A stretch of DNA of 64,000 nucleotides, from positions 62,001 to 126,000 of the forward strand of contig CACEOY010000002.1 in the NCBI GenBank assembly GCA_902561155.1, given 5' to 3'. Of this stretch, positions 49,735-58,060 are shown in pieces (the first letter of the stretch is position 1; every line of letters begins with the position of its first letter). The notes below the pieces were generated by a model. It worked only from the letters and a program-made list of their open reading frames with translations, ran no database searches and had not been told where the DNA came from. Source of the stretch: an uncultured Pelagibacteraceae bacterium (GTDB taxonomy: Bacteria > Pseudomonadota > Alphaproteobacteria > Pelagibacterales > Pelagibacteraceae). A program made the translations under genes and the position numbers.

Positions 49735-50505
49735 ATGAGAAAATTAAGTCTAATTGCTTTAGCGGCGGTTGCCTTTTTAGGTATTACTGGCTCAGCTAAC
49801 GCAGCGACGCCTATGCTTGAGACAGGAGATTTCGTAGGAATATCTTTCTGGCTTGTATCAATGGGTATGATCGCAACTACAGTATTCTTTTTCGCAGAAA
49901 GAGGTACGGTAGCAGCATCTTGGAGAACATCAATTTCAGTAGCTGGACTAGTTACTGGTGTTGCGTTTATCCATTATATGTATATGCGAGACGTTTGGGT
50001 GACAACTGGTGATACACCAACAGTATACAGATATATTGACTGGTTAATTACTGTGCCACTTCAAATGGTAGAATTCTATCTAATCTTGGCAGCTGTAAGA
50101 AAGGTGCCAACTTCTATATTCTGGAAACTATTAATTGGTTCTTTAGTAATGTTAATTGGTGGATACTTAGGTGAAGCTGGTTACATTCAACCATTTGTAG
50201 GTTTCGTAATTGGAATGGCTGGATGGATCTACATCTTGTTTGAAATATTCTCAGGTGAAGCTGGAACTGCAGCTGCAAAGTCAGGTAACAAGGCTATGTC
50301 AACTGCGTTTAGCGCAATGAGAATTATCGTAACAATTGGTTGGGCTATATATCCATTGGGATATGTATTCGGTTATTTAACTGGTGGTGTTGATGCTAAT
50401 GCATTAAACATTATTTACAACCTGGCTGACTTTATCAATAAGATCGCTTTTGGTCTTGTGATTTGGGCAGCAGCGATGCAAAATACAAGATTAGCATCTA
50501 GATAA
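49735..50505 (+). CDS. Proteorhodopsin, light-driven proton pump (blue-tuned)
   Basis: A 256-aa seven-helix rhodopsin with a cleavable signal peptide (about 1-23, ending SANA-A). The pump residues are present: proton acceptor D102 and T106 in DWLITVPLQ, donor E113, counter-ion partner H80 and retinal Schiff-base lysine K236 in FINKIAFG. Q110 occupies the spectral-tuning site (position 105 of the reference protein), predicting blue absorption as in open-ocean variants. It has its own likely promoter region with two palindromes, a strong Shine-Dalgarno and a strong terminator, so it is probably transcribed mainly as a single gene. Retinal-synthesis genes are not in the window. Confidence 0.98.
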   Translation: MRKLSLIALAAVAFLGITGSANAATPMLETGDFVGISFWLVSMGMIATTVFFFAERGTVAASWRTSISVAGLVTGVAFIHYMYMRDVWVTTGDTPTVYRYIDWLITVPLQMVEFYLILAAVRKVPTSIFWKLLIGSLVMLIGGYLGEAGYIQPFVGFVIGMAGWIYILFEIFSGEAGTAAAKSGNKAMSTAFSAMRIIVTIGWAIYPLGYVFGYLTGGVDANALNIIYNLADFINKIAFGLVIWAAAMQNTRLASR

Positions 50506-50521
50506 TTAGATCGTAAACTTT

Positions 50522-50561
50522 AAAAGGGCGGGTACGTTTTACGTACTTGCCCTTTTTTTTT
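50522..50561 (+). terminator. Intrinsic terminator after proteorhodopsin
   Basis: A 16-bp stem (50522-50537 with 50541-50556; two G-U pairs) with the GGGC/GCCC block and a TTT loop runs into a T tract to 50561. It starts 17 bases after the stop codon. This is the strongest hairpin in the window and should isolate or attenuate read-through into the ferredoxin gene starting 20 bases later. Confidence 0.95.
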
Positions 50562-50580
50562 AGATACTTATATTAAATTA

Positions 50581-50901
50581 ATGCCAAAAATTACATACAT
50601 TGAGCAAAACGGTAACTCAAAGACAATTGAAGTTGATAACGGTCTGACCGTAATGGAAGGAGCGGTTCAAAACAATATAACAGGTATCGACGCAGATTGT
50701 GGAGGAGCTATGGCCTGTGCGACTTGCCACGTTTATGTCGAAGATTCATGCTTAAATAAACTTCCAAAAGCTGAGGAAGCTGAACAAGATATGATTGATA
50801 TGGCTTATAAACCAAATAAGAATAGTAGGTTAAGTTGTCAGATAGTAGTTTCAGATGAGATTGATGGTCTGACAGTAACAACACCAGAAAAACAAACTTA
50901 A
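50581..50901 (+). CDS. 2Fe-2S ferredoxin (adrenodoxin type)
   Basis: A 106-aa plant/vertebrate-type [2Fe-2S] ferredoxin. The cluster cysteines C40, C46, C49 (CGGAMACATC) and C86 (RLSCQIVV) have the adrenodoxin spacing (C-x5-C-x2-C, then C), with the acidic partner-binding helix EEAEQDMIDMA at about 65-75. It directly precedes a ferredoxin-NADP reductase (1-base overlap), so the pair forms an NADPH-ferredoxin electron-transfer module. Its client (a P450, a monooxygenase or Fe-S assembly) is not in view. Linkage to proteorhodopsin is known from SAR11 genomes. Confidence 0.95.
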   Translation: MPKITYIEQNGNSKTIEVDNGLTVMEGAVQNNITGIDADCGGAMACATCHVYVEDSCLNKLPKAEEAEQDMIDMAYKPNKNSRLSCQIVVSDEIDGLTVTTPEKQT

Positions 50902-51917
50902 TGATTAAAACAGACGTTGTTATAATAGGAGCTGGGCCCATAGGACTTTTTGCAGTTCATCAACTTGGTATAAAAGGATTAAAATCAGAAGTAATTGATA
51001 ATCTTGATAAAGCCGGCGGTCAATGCATAGAACTTTATCCTGATAAACCAATTTACGATATTCCAGCAGTTCCTGAATGCAGTGGCATGTCTTTAATAGA
51101 TAATTTATTAGAACAAATAAAACCTTTTGGTTCAAAAATTCATTTAAATGAAAGAGTTCAGGAAATAAAAGAAGAAAAAGGTTTATGGACTTTAAAAACT
51201 AGTAACAAAAAAACCTTCACTACACCAAACATAATTATAGCTGGCGGTGTAGGATCATTTGAGCCAAGAAAACTTCCTTTAAAAGAGCTTACGAAATTTG
51301 AAAATAAATCAGTTTTTTACTCAGTAACTAACAAAAATTTATTTAAAAATAAAAAAATCTCTATATTTGGAGGTGGAGACTCCGCATTAGATTGGGCTTT
51401 AGAATTCGCAAAATATTCAAAAGTTACACTTATTCATAGAAGGAATGAATTTCGAGGCGCACCTCATACCTTAAAAGAACTAAATAAATTAAAAAAAGAG
51501 GGAAAAATAATAATAAAAACACCATTTCAAATAGATTCTATTAATGAAGGAAAAGAAATAAAATTTATTAAAATAAAAAATGACGATGAAAAAACAGAGA
51601 AAATTGAAACAGATATTGTTTTAGGTTTTTTTGGTTTGATCATGCAACTTGGACCAATTGCAGAATGGGGATTAAATATGGATAAAAAAACAATTAAGGT
51701 AAACACTCAAAACTTTCAAACAAACAAGCCCGGTATATTTGCTATAGGGGATATTTGTAGTTATCCAGGAAAACTTAAATTAATTCTTTCAGGTTTTCAT
51801 GAGGCAGCTTTAGCATCAGTTGAATGCTTTAAAAGAGCAAGGCCGAACGAAACTTATAGATTTCAATTCACCACATCATCTAAAGAAATTCAAGATAGAC
51901 TTGGCATAAAAAAATGA
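50901..51917 (+). CDS. Ferredoxin-NADP(+) reductase, thioredoxin-reductase-like
   Basis: A 338-aa FAD/NADPH flavoprotein of the TrxR-like FNR group. The FAD dinucleotide motif GAGPIG is at 10-15, KAGGQCIELYPDKPIYDIPAVPECSG follows (36-61), the NADPH motif GGGDSALDWA is near 155-164 with HRRNEFRGAP after it, and IFAIGDI near the C-terminus binds FAD. The redox-active CxxC of thioredoxin reductase is absent, which supports FNR. It overlaps the ferredoxin stop by one base and the GST start by 4 bases, forming a tight three-gene unit. Confidence 0.93.
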   Translation: MIKTDVVIIGAGPIGLFAVHQLGIKGLKSEVIDNLDKAGGQCIELYPDKPIYDIPAVPECSGMSLIDNLLEQIKPFGSKIHLNERVQEIKEEKGLWTLKTSNKKTFTTPNIIIAGGVGSFEPRKLPLKELTKFENKSVFYSVTNKNLFKNKKISIFGGGDSALDWALEFAKYSKVTLIHRRNEFRGAPHTLKELNKLKKEGKIIIKTPFQIDSINEGKEIKFIKIKNDDEKTEKIETDIVLGFFGLIMQLGPIAEWGLNMDKKTIKVNTQNFQTNKPGIFAIGDICSYPGKLKLILSGFHEAALASVECFKRARPNETYRFQFTTSSKEIQDRLGIKK

Positions 51918-52540
51918 TTGAAGTTTTAACTTCAAACACTCCTAATGGTAAAAAGATAACCATAATGCTTGAAGAGATTGATTATGAATATAAAGTTACT
52001 AAAATAAATATTAATAAAGATGAACAGTTTAAACCAGAATTTCAAAAAATAAGTCCCTTTCGAAAAATTCCAGTAATAATTGATCATGATAAAAATATAA
52101 GTTTATTTGAGACAGGAGCTATATTAATTTATTTGGCAGAAAAAAGTGGAAAATTTTATGATCGAAATAAAAGAACAGTAATAAATCAATGGCTCATGGG
52201 GCAGATGGCTTACGTTGGACCTATGCTAGGTCAGCACCATCAATTTCATCATTACAATCCAGGAAAGAGTAAATTTGGAGAAGAAAGATATTTTAAAATT
52301 TGTGAAAGAATCTACTTGGAACTGGACATGAGACTTAAAAATTCAAAATTTTTAGCTTATGACAAATATACAATTGCTGACATCGCTACTTTTCCCTGGA
52401 TAGCTAGGCACGAATGGCATGATATTGGACTTAAAAAATTTAAAAACTTATCCAGATGGTACTCTGAAATTTCAGCCCGTGACAAAGTAAAAAAAGGTTA
52501 TGATCTACTTAAAAAAGGCGAGGAAATCCCAAAAATTTAA
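51914..52540 (+). CDS. Glutathione S-transferase family protein
   Basis: A 208-aa GST of the YfcG/Ure2-like group. The N-terminal thioredoxin-like domain has the SNTPNGKKITIMLEEIDYEY opening (Asn in place of a catalytic Ser/Tyr), RKIPVIID with the cis-Pro, and FETGAILIYLAE for glutathione binding. The helical C-domain includes QMAYVGPMLGQHHQFHHYNPG and YTIADIATFPW. It is translationally coupled to the ferredoxin reductase (4-base overlap) and ends with a 4-base tail-to-tail overlap with dksA. A role in oxidative or disulfide stress is likely. Confidence 0.92.
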   Translation: MIEVLTSNTPNGKKITIMLEEIDYEYKVTKININKDEQFKPEFQKISPFRKIPVIIDHDKNISLFETGAILIYLAEKSGKFYDRNKRTVINQWLMGQMAYVGPMLGQHHQFHHYNPGKSKFGEERYFKICERIYLELDMRLKNSKFLAYDKYTIADIATFPWIARHEWHDIGLKKFKNLSRWYSEISARDKVKKGYDLLKKGEEIPKI

Positions 52541-52959
52541 CTATCAATGAAAATTTTTTCATCTCTTTCGTGTTTTTCTTGTGCTTCAATAGTCAAAGTC
52601 GCTATTGGTCTTGCCATTAATCTTTTAAGACCAATAGGCTCTCCAGACTCTTCACAATAACCATAAGTTCCATCTTTTATACGTCTTAACGCCATGTCAA
52701 TTTTTGCAATTAATTTTCTACTTCGATTCAAAGCTTTCATTTCTACCGACTTATCAGTATAAGAGGAAGCTTGATCTACCATATCAGCAGAAGACATGCT
52801 ATCATCAGATGAATTAAGCAGGTTTCCCAGATTATTAGCTTTTATTATATCCTTTTTCCATTTGATTAGTTCTTCAGTAAAAAATTTTTTGTGTTTAGCA
52901 CACATATACTTTTCTTTTTGACTTGGAGTGTACTTTTTATTAATAGTTTTTTTTACCAT
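52537..52959 (-). CDS. dksA: RNA polymerase-binding transcription factor DksA
   Basis: A 140-aa DksA-family protein acting in the RNA polymerase secondary channel, usually with ppGpp. The coiled-coil tip motif DxxDxA is D59-M-V-D62-Q-A64. The globular end GTYGYCEESGEPIGLKRLMARPIATL matches the family, but only C102 remains of the four zinc cysteines of E. coli DksA, a reduction seen in other alphaproteobacteria. The zinc finger may therefore be replaced by a metal-free fold. It is divergent from the GT39 gene across 73 bases. Confidence 0.93.
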   Translation of the reverse strand: MVKKTINKKYTPSQKEKYMCAKHKKFFTEELIKWKKDIIKANNLGNLLNSSDDSMSSADMVDQASSYTDKSVEMKALNRSRKLIAKIDMALRRIKDGTYGYCEESGEPIGLKRLMARPIATLTIEAQEKHERDEKIFIDS

Positions 52960-53032
52960 TTGCGAATTTGGGGGAGTATAGGTTTGAATTTAAGCGTGTC
53001 AATAGCTTTAAAATTGTATTAATTTAACAATT

Positions 53033-54406
53033 ATGTTGATTAAAAATAACTATAAAACTTTATTTATAATATTTTTATTGTCTCATTTAATAATCTGGAC
53101 AATTACTCCATCTTTATCAAATGTAAATTTACCTTTAGACACTATAGAGGCCTTAGCTTGGGGAAGCAAATTATCTTGGGGATACTCAAAACATCCTCCA
53201 GTAAGTGCTTTTTTTGTAGAAGTTATTTACAATTTTTTTGGCAATCGAGATTGGGCTTATTATTTATTAAGTCAAATATTTATAGTTGTTGCTTTTATTT
53301 ATGTATGGAAACTTTCTAATTTAATTTTCAAAAATAAATTATATTCATTATGCTCGATATTTCTTTTAGAGGGTATATATTTCTACAACTTTACTTCACC
53401 TGAATTTAACGTGAATGTATGCCAATTACCTTTTTGGGCTCTCGTAATTTATTATTCTTGGAAATCAATAAATTATGAAAAAATTTCAGATTTAATTCTT
53501 TTAGGTATTTTTATGTCTATAGGTTTTTTGACTAAATACCTTTTTATTTATTTATTATTATCAATTAAAATTATCTTTTTTTTAAACATGCTTGAAAAAA
53601 GAAATTTCAAAGTAAAATTCATGATCCCTGGTATTATTTTTATTATATGTTTAATACCACATATTATTTGGCTATTTCAAAATGAATTTATAACAATTAA
53701 TTATGCTTTTAATAGATCTGGAATAGAACAAGTCAGTTTCATAAATCATATTTATAATCCTCTTATATTTTTATCAAAACAGATAGGAATTCTAGCCCCA
53801 GTTATTATTATGTTGCTTACTTTTGTAAGTTTTAAAAAAATCAATTTCAAAATTTTAAAAAAAGATAAGTATTTTTTATTGTTAATCAATCTATTGCCAA
53901 TAATTTTAATTTTTCTTACCTCTTTTGTTTCTGGCGCAAAAATAAGAACAATGTGGATGACACCTTTTTATTTATTTATAGGTATTTTACTAATTCAAAT
54001 TTTTAAAAATTCTCTGAATGAAAAAAATATTAAAAAATTTTTAGCAGTATTTCTTATTTTTTTTATCATATCTCCAATTAGTTATTTTTACATTTCTCTT
54101 TCCAACGAATTTAAAAGAACAGATTATCCTGGTAGAGAAATATCAAATTTAGTTCAAAGAAGATGGGATAAAAATTTTTCAAATGATATTTCAATTGTAG
54201 TTGGAGACGAATGGTATGCAGGTAACTTATCTTACCATTTAAATTCAAGACCAATTTGGTTTAATACAATAGAAAATAATTTATCATCAGTAACTTCTAA
54301 TACCGGTGTTATTTATACTGGAAACCCAAATATTTTAAAGAAATTTTGTCCTGGTATATATGGTACTATAAAACCTATTGGAATTTGCATGATAGGAGCA
54401 AAATGA
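53033..54406 (+). CDS. Glycosyltransferase family 39 membrane protein (ArnT/PMT-like)
   Basis: A 457-aa polytopic GT-C protein with roughly ten hydrophobic segments. The first periplasmic loop has DTIEALAWGSKLSWGYSKHPP (about 36-56), the acidic/catalytic loop typical of dolichyl- or undecaprenyl-phosphate sugar transferases. The C-terminal soluble part (from about 360) includes VVGDEWYAGNLSYHLNSRP. It overlaps the following GT2 gene by 4 bases, a frequent pairing in which the GT2 enzyme makes the lipid-phosphate sugar donor. The glycosylated acceptor is unknown. Confidence 0.85.
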   Translation: MLIKNNYKTLFIIFLLSHLIIWTITPSLSNVNLPLDTIEALAWGSKLSWGYSKHPPVSAFFVEVIYNFFGNRDWAYYLLSQIFIVVAFIYVWKLSNLIFKNKLYSLCSIFLLEGIYFYNFTSPEFNVNVCQLPFWALVIYYSWKSINYEKISDLILLGIFMSIGFLTKYLFIYLLLSIKIIFFLNMLEKRNFKVKFMIPGIIFIICLIPHIIWLFQNEFITINYAFNRSGIEQVSFINHIYNPLIFLSKQIGILAPVIIMLLTFVSFKKINFKILKKDKYFLLLINLLPIILIFLTSFVSGAKIRTMWMTPFYLFIGILLIQIFKNSLNEKNIKKFLAVFLIFFIISPISYFYISLSNEFKRTDYPGREISNLVQRRWDKNFSNDISIVVGDEWYAGNLSYHLNSRPIWFNTIENNLSSVTSNTGVIYTGNPNILKKFCPGIYGTIKPIGICMIGAK

Positions 54407-55275
54407 AAAATATTGTAATTATAACTCCGGTATATAACGACTGGGAGTCTTTTACTAAACTGCTAAATGAGATTAATAGGGTAATATCAGAATTTAAAGA
54501 TATTTCTTTCAGCCTAATAGCAGTAAATGATGGCTCTAAAGAAAAAGCTCCCTCATTGTCACTGCCTTCTAATTTAAAGATGATTGAAATTTTAAATATG
54601 AGAATAAATCAAGGGCATGCAATTTGTATAGCAAACGGTATAAAATATGCTCTGAAAAATTATCAATTTGACAATTTAATCTTAATGGACGCAGACGGAG
54701 AAGATAGACCAGAAGAAATATCTGATTTGATAATTAAAGCAAGGGAATTACAAAATGTTTCAGTAGTAGCTAAAAGAGTGAAAAGATCTGAAGGTCCAAT
54801 ATTCACTTTTTTTTACTCTTTACATAAATTAATTACAGTAATATTCACTGGAAAATTAATGAATTTTGGGCATTACAGCTTGATAACTAAATATGACTCT
54901 GAAACTATTATAAAAGAGCCTACAATTATTTATTGTTTTGCTAGTACTCTTAAAAATAAAATTACAAATCTTGGTAACATAAATTGTATAAGAGGAAAAA
55001 GATATTTTGGCCCTTCTAAAATGTCATTGTTTAAGTTAATAATCCACTCTTTTTCAATTATTGCCGTATTTAAAATGAATGTATTTATAAGATCTGCACT
55101 ATTTTTAGTTTTACTCTCTTATATTCAACCCTACATTGGGATGATTTCCCCTATACTTCAAATGATGATCGTTATATTTAACATTTTTATTTATATAATC
55201 TCTACAAAATCGAACGAAAAAATATTAAAGAATATGGACCTTGAGTTGGAAGGCACGGAGAAATTAACACACTAA
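54403..55275 (+). CDS. Glycosyltransferase family 2, DPM-like, membrane-anchored
   Basis: A 290-aa GT2 enzyme. The GT-A N-terminus IVIITPVYNDWESF and the metal motif MDADGEDRPEE (DAD at 96-98) are clear, and two or three hydrophobic helices occupy the C-terminus (about 215-275). The frame extends upstream to 54346, but the ATG at 54403 begins exactly at the conserved strand and gives a 4-base ATGA overlap with the GT39 stop, so it is preferred. It probably synthesises a polyprenyl-phosphate sugar used by the GT39 protein. Confidence 0.87.
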   Translation: MKNIVIITPVYNDWESFTKLLNEINRVISEFKDISFSLIAVNDGSKEKAPSLSLPSNLKMIEILNMRINQGHAICIANGIKYALKNYQFDNLILMDADGEDRPEEISDLIIKARELQNVSVVAKRVKRSEGPIFTFFYSLHKLITVIFTGKLMNFGHYSLITKYDSETIIKEPTIIYCFASTLKNKITNLGNINCIRGKRYFGPSKMSLFKLIIHSFSIIAVFKMNVFIRSALFLVLLSYIQPYIGMISPILQMMIVIFNIFIYIISTKSNEKILKNMDLELEGTEKLTH

Positions 55276-55288
55276 AAAGTTGAATTTA

Positions 55289-55326
55289 GAGTCTAAAATA
55301 GAGTCAAAAGAGAATCAAAACGAGAA
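55289..55326. repeat. Short degenerate phased repeats (GAGTC-like)
   Basis: Four related five-base words, GAGTC (55289), GAGTC (55301), GAATC (55312) and GAGAA (55322), are separated by A-rich spacers at 12, 11 and 10 bases, close to the helical repeat. They occupy the 122-base gap between the GT2 gene and the GFA protein gene. They may be a phased protein-binding or curved-DNA element, or chance in A-rich DNA. Confidence 0.25.
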
Positions 55327-55397
55327 CATTCCAAATCATAATATTTTCAATGTTTATAAGTGTTATATTGCTTAAATAAAATGAGTTATAATTTAAT

Positions 55398-55763
55398 ATG
55401 AAAAAACTTTCATGTCATTGTGGAGAAGTGGAAGCAGAAATAAACGTACCTGATCAATTAATCAAAAAAATAAGGTGCAATTGTTCTATTTGTAAAAGAA
55501 AAGGAGCAATTATGTCTATAGTCAAAAATGAAGATTTTAAAATAATTAAAGGAAAAGAGAAATTAAAAATGTACCAATTTCACTCAAAAACAGCCAAACA
55601 TTTTTTTTGTTCTAATTGTGGAATTTACACACATCATAATCCAAGAATAAATCCGACATTAACTGGTTTTAATGTTGGATGCATTGACGAAATTAACACT
55701 TTCAAATTAGAAAATATAAGTGTTGCTGACGGAAACAATCACCCTTTAGATAAAAAAAAATAA
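55398..55763 (+). CDS. GFA-family (CENP-V/GFA domain) zinc protein
   Basis: A 121-aa protein of the GFA family, named for glutathione-dependent formaldehyde-activating enzyme. Seven cysteines follow the family pattern: C6 and C8 (SCHCGEVEAE), C27, C29 and C32 (CNCSICKRKG), C71 and C74 (FFCSNCGIYTHH), expected to bind two zinc ions. Most members have no proven substrate, so formaldehyde handling is only a possibility here, though it would suit the formate/C1 genes. It precedes the glycerate-kinase-like gene by 16 bases. Confidence 0.88.
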   Translation: MKKLSCHCGEVEAEINVPDQLIKKIRCNCSICKRKGAIMSIVKNEDFKIIKGKEKLKMYQFHSKTAKHFFCSNCGIYTHHNPRINPTLTGFNVGCIDEINTFKLENISVADGNNHPLDKKK

Positions 55764-55779
55764 TATTTAATCTTGAATT

Positions 55780-56670
55780 ATGTCAGTTTTAAAAAAAAAA
55801 TATTTAAAATTTGTAAAAAAACAAGAATCTAATAGCGAAAAATTTCAAGACAAACAAAAACAATTAAAATATTTCTACCTTCCTCTTTGCAGAAAACTTT
55901 TCAAACTACATAAAGTAAAAAAAAGACCTTTGGTTATAGGTTTATCTGGGGGCCAAGGATCTGGAAAATCAACAATTTCCCAAATCTTAAAAATAATATT
56001 TCATTATTATTTTAATTTGAATGTTGCCTCATTCTCAATTGATGATTTTTATAAAACAGCTGTAGAAAGACGAAATATGTCCAAATCTGTGCATCCTTTA
56101 TTTTCAACTCGTGGTGTTCCGGGAACTCATGATTGTAAAATGCTTTATAATGTTTTGAGAGCACTTTTAAAAAAAAATTTTAAAAGCATAAGAATACCTA
56201 AATTTGACAAATCAATAGATGATAGATTTAAAATACAATATTGGCAGAAGATTCTTAAAAAACCTGACATAATAATATTGGAGGGATGGTGTGTAGGTGC
56301 AAAACCTCAGAAGTTAAAAGATTTGAATAAGCCAGTAAATATTTTAGAAAAATTCGAGGATACTAAGTTGACTTGGAGGAAAAAAGTAAATAATGAATTG
56401 ATAACAAGTTATAATAAAATTTTTAATTTAATAGACAAAAAGATCTATTTAAAAGTTCCTAATTTTAAGTATGTTCTTAAATGGAGGCTTCTTCAGGAAA
56501 AAAAGTTGAGATTGAGGTCAAAAAAAAAGAGAACTATGAGTAAAAAGCAAATAGAAAGATTTATTATGTTTTATGAGAGATTAACAAAAAATATGTTGAA
56601 GAGCTATCAAGATAACGACTTTGTTATTTTTTTAGATAAAAGACATAAAATTAGATCAATAAAATTTTAA
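55780..56670 (+). CDS. D-glycerate 3-kinase-like P-loop kinase
   Basis: A 296-aa kinase resembling the GLYK/YggC-type glycerate 3-kinases related to phosphoribulokinase and uridine kinase. The P-loop GLSGGQGSGKST is at 54-65, the SFSIDDFYKTAVERR lid/substrate strand near 88-102, THDCKMLYNVL near 122-132, FDKSIDDR near 147-154 and the Walker-B-like IIILEGWCVG near 167-176. It would feed photorespiratory-type glycerate into 3-phosphoglycerate, joining pgk's pathway. A run of ten A at 55791-55800 lies within codons 4-7. It directly abuts the TolC-family gene. Confidence 0.82.
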   Translation: MSVLKKKYLKFVKKQESNSEKFQDKQKQLKYFYLPLCRKLFKLHKVKKRPLVIGLSGGQGSGKSTISQILKIIFHYYFNLNVASFSIDDFYKTAVERRNMSKSVHPLFSTRGVPGTHDCKMLYNVLRALLKKNFKSIRIPKFDKSIDDRFKIQYWQKILKKPDIIILEGWCVGAKPQKLKDLNKPVNILEKFEDTKLTWRKKVNNELITSYNKIFNLIDKKIYLKVPNFKYVLKWRLLQEKKLRLRSKKKRTMSKKQIERFIMFYERLTKNMLKSYQDNDFVIFLDKRHKIRSIKF

Positions 56671-57966
56671 ATGTATAAAAAACTAATAATTTTTTTTGCA
56701 ATATTTCAATTTAATAATTTATTAGCAGACAATAATGCAATTTTTTATGTTGAGTATGCTTTAAAAAATAATCCAAAGTTAAATGCAGAAAGAGAAAACT
56801 TAAAAGCTATTAAAGAAAACGAAAATATTTCAATAAGTGAGTTTCTACCTAGTCTAACGATTTCTGGTTCCCAAACAAGTACTGAAACTTCAAATATCGT
56901 AGATCAATCTGGATCTCCATCAGCTAACACAAAAAGAAATACTGAAACTAAGAAAATTTCAGTGGATCAAAAAATTTTTCAAGGATTTCAAGGTTTCAAT
57001 AACCTCAAAAAATCAAGATTGGAATTTGAGAAAGCTCAAAATGAATATAAGATTGTTGAACAAGATACTATTCAAAATTCAATATCAGCTTATTATGATT
57101 TGATATTTAAAAGAAAAAGTAAAGATTTTAATTTAGCCAATGTTGATTTATTTGAACGTCAAGTGGAATCTGATAAATCTAGGCTGCAAAAAGGAGAAAT
57201 TAGTTTGACGGATTTAGCTCAGTCAGAGTCCTCATTAGCTGGAGCTCAAGCTAATTTTATTAAAGCCGATACTGAATATATATCAGCACTAGCTGAGTTT
57301 GAGAAAATTAACAGAATTAAAGCCCCTAAAAGTTTTAATGATTATTTTGAAATCTCTTTTTTTATGCCCCAAACTTTAAAAAGCGCTTTAGAACTTTCAA
57401 GCTTAAATAATCCTAGCCTTGCAATAGCAAGGATTAATCTTGCAATTTCGGAAAAAGAACTAAGCGTGGAAAAAGCGAAACTATCACCCTCTGCAACTCT
57501 CAACTACTCAAAAACTGAAAATAAAGACTTAAGCGCTACTGTTGATGAGGACGAGCAAGAAACCGTAAAAGCAACTGTTTCTTGGCCAATAATACAAGGG
57601 GGTAAAAATTTTTCTTCAATTAAAAAATTTAAACACAAAAAAGAGCAAAATGCTCTTTTACTAGCTGATAAAGAAAATGAGATAAAAACTCAAACATCAA
57701 ACTCTTGGTCTTTTTATCAATCTGCTGAAAGTGTTTTAACTTCTACAGAGGCTCAATTAAAAGCTGCTGAGATTGCTAATGAAGGTATAACCTTAGAATA
57801 TGACTCAGGGAACACAAGAACCACTCTTGACGTTATTCAATCAAGAAGCTTACTTTTAGAAGCTAGAATTTCCTACGCGGAAGCAAAAAAGGACCTTATA
57901 ATCTCAAAATTAAGATTACTTAGCCAAATCGGGGGATTAGACCTAAGGGCCTTCAGAACTCCTTAA
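56671..57966 (+). CDS. TolC-family outer membrane efflux/secretion protein
   Basis: A 431-aa outer-membrane protein of the TolC superfamily. A signal peptide (about 1-19, ending LLA-D) is followed by two internally similar halves: FYVEYALKNNPKLNAERENL with LPSLTISGSQT, and ALELSSLNNPSLAIARINLAI with LSPSATLNYSKT, each the usual helical-barrel repeat. VDQKIFQGF, GEISLTDLAQSES and GNTRTTLDVIQSRSLLLEA are typical. It would pair with an inner-membrane exporter; no membrane-fusion protein is adjacent. Its start follows the kinase stop directly. Confidence 0.9.
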   Translation: MYKKLIIFFAIFQFNNLLADNNAIFYVEYALKNNPKLNAERENLKAIKENENISISEFLPSLTISGSQTSTETSNIVDQSGSPSANTKRNTETKKISVDQKIFQGFQGFNNLKKSRLEFEKAQNEYKIVEQDTIQNSISAYYDLIFKRKSKDFNLANVDLFERQVESDKSRLQKGEISLTDLAQSESSLAGAQANFIKADTEYISALAEFEKINRIKAPKSFNDYFEISFFMPQTLKSALELSSLNNPSLAIARINLAISEKELSVEKAKLSPSATLNYSKTENKDLSATVDEDEQETVKATVSWPIIQGGKNFSSIKKFKHKKEQNALLLADKENEIKTQTSNSWSFYQSAESVLTSTEAQLKAAEIANEGITLEYDSGNTRTTLDVIQSRSLLLEARISYAEAKKDLIISKLRLLSQIGGLDLRAFRTP

Positions 57967-58060
57967 AACTTAAGAAAAGTTATAATTTTTATTTACTTGA
58001 TAAAAAGAACAAAATGTGTACATTTATATTAACGATTCGAAGAACAAAAAAGGATATAAA

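Noticed and set aside
54346-54402. Upstream extension of the GT2 gene
   Set aside because: The 19 extra residues are encoded antiphase within the GT39 3' end and are not GT2-like; the ATG at 54403 gives the usual 4-base overlap.
58016-58060. Upstream extension of recA
   Set aside because: The ATG at 58061 has a proper Shine-Dalgarno and the extra 15 residues do not resemble RecA.
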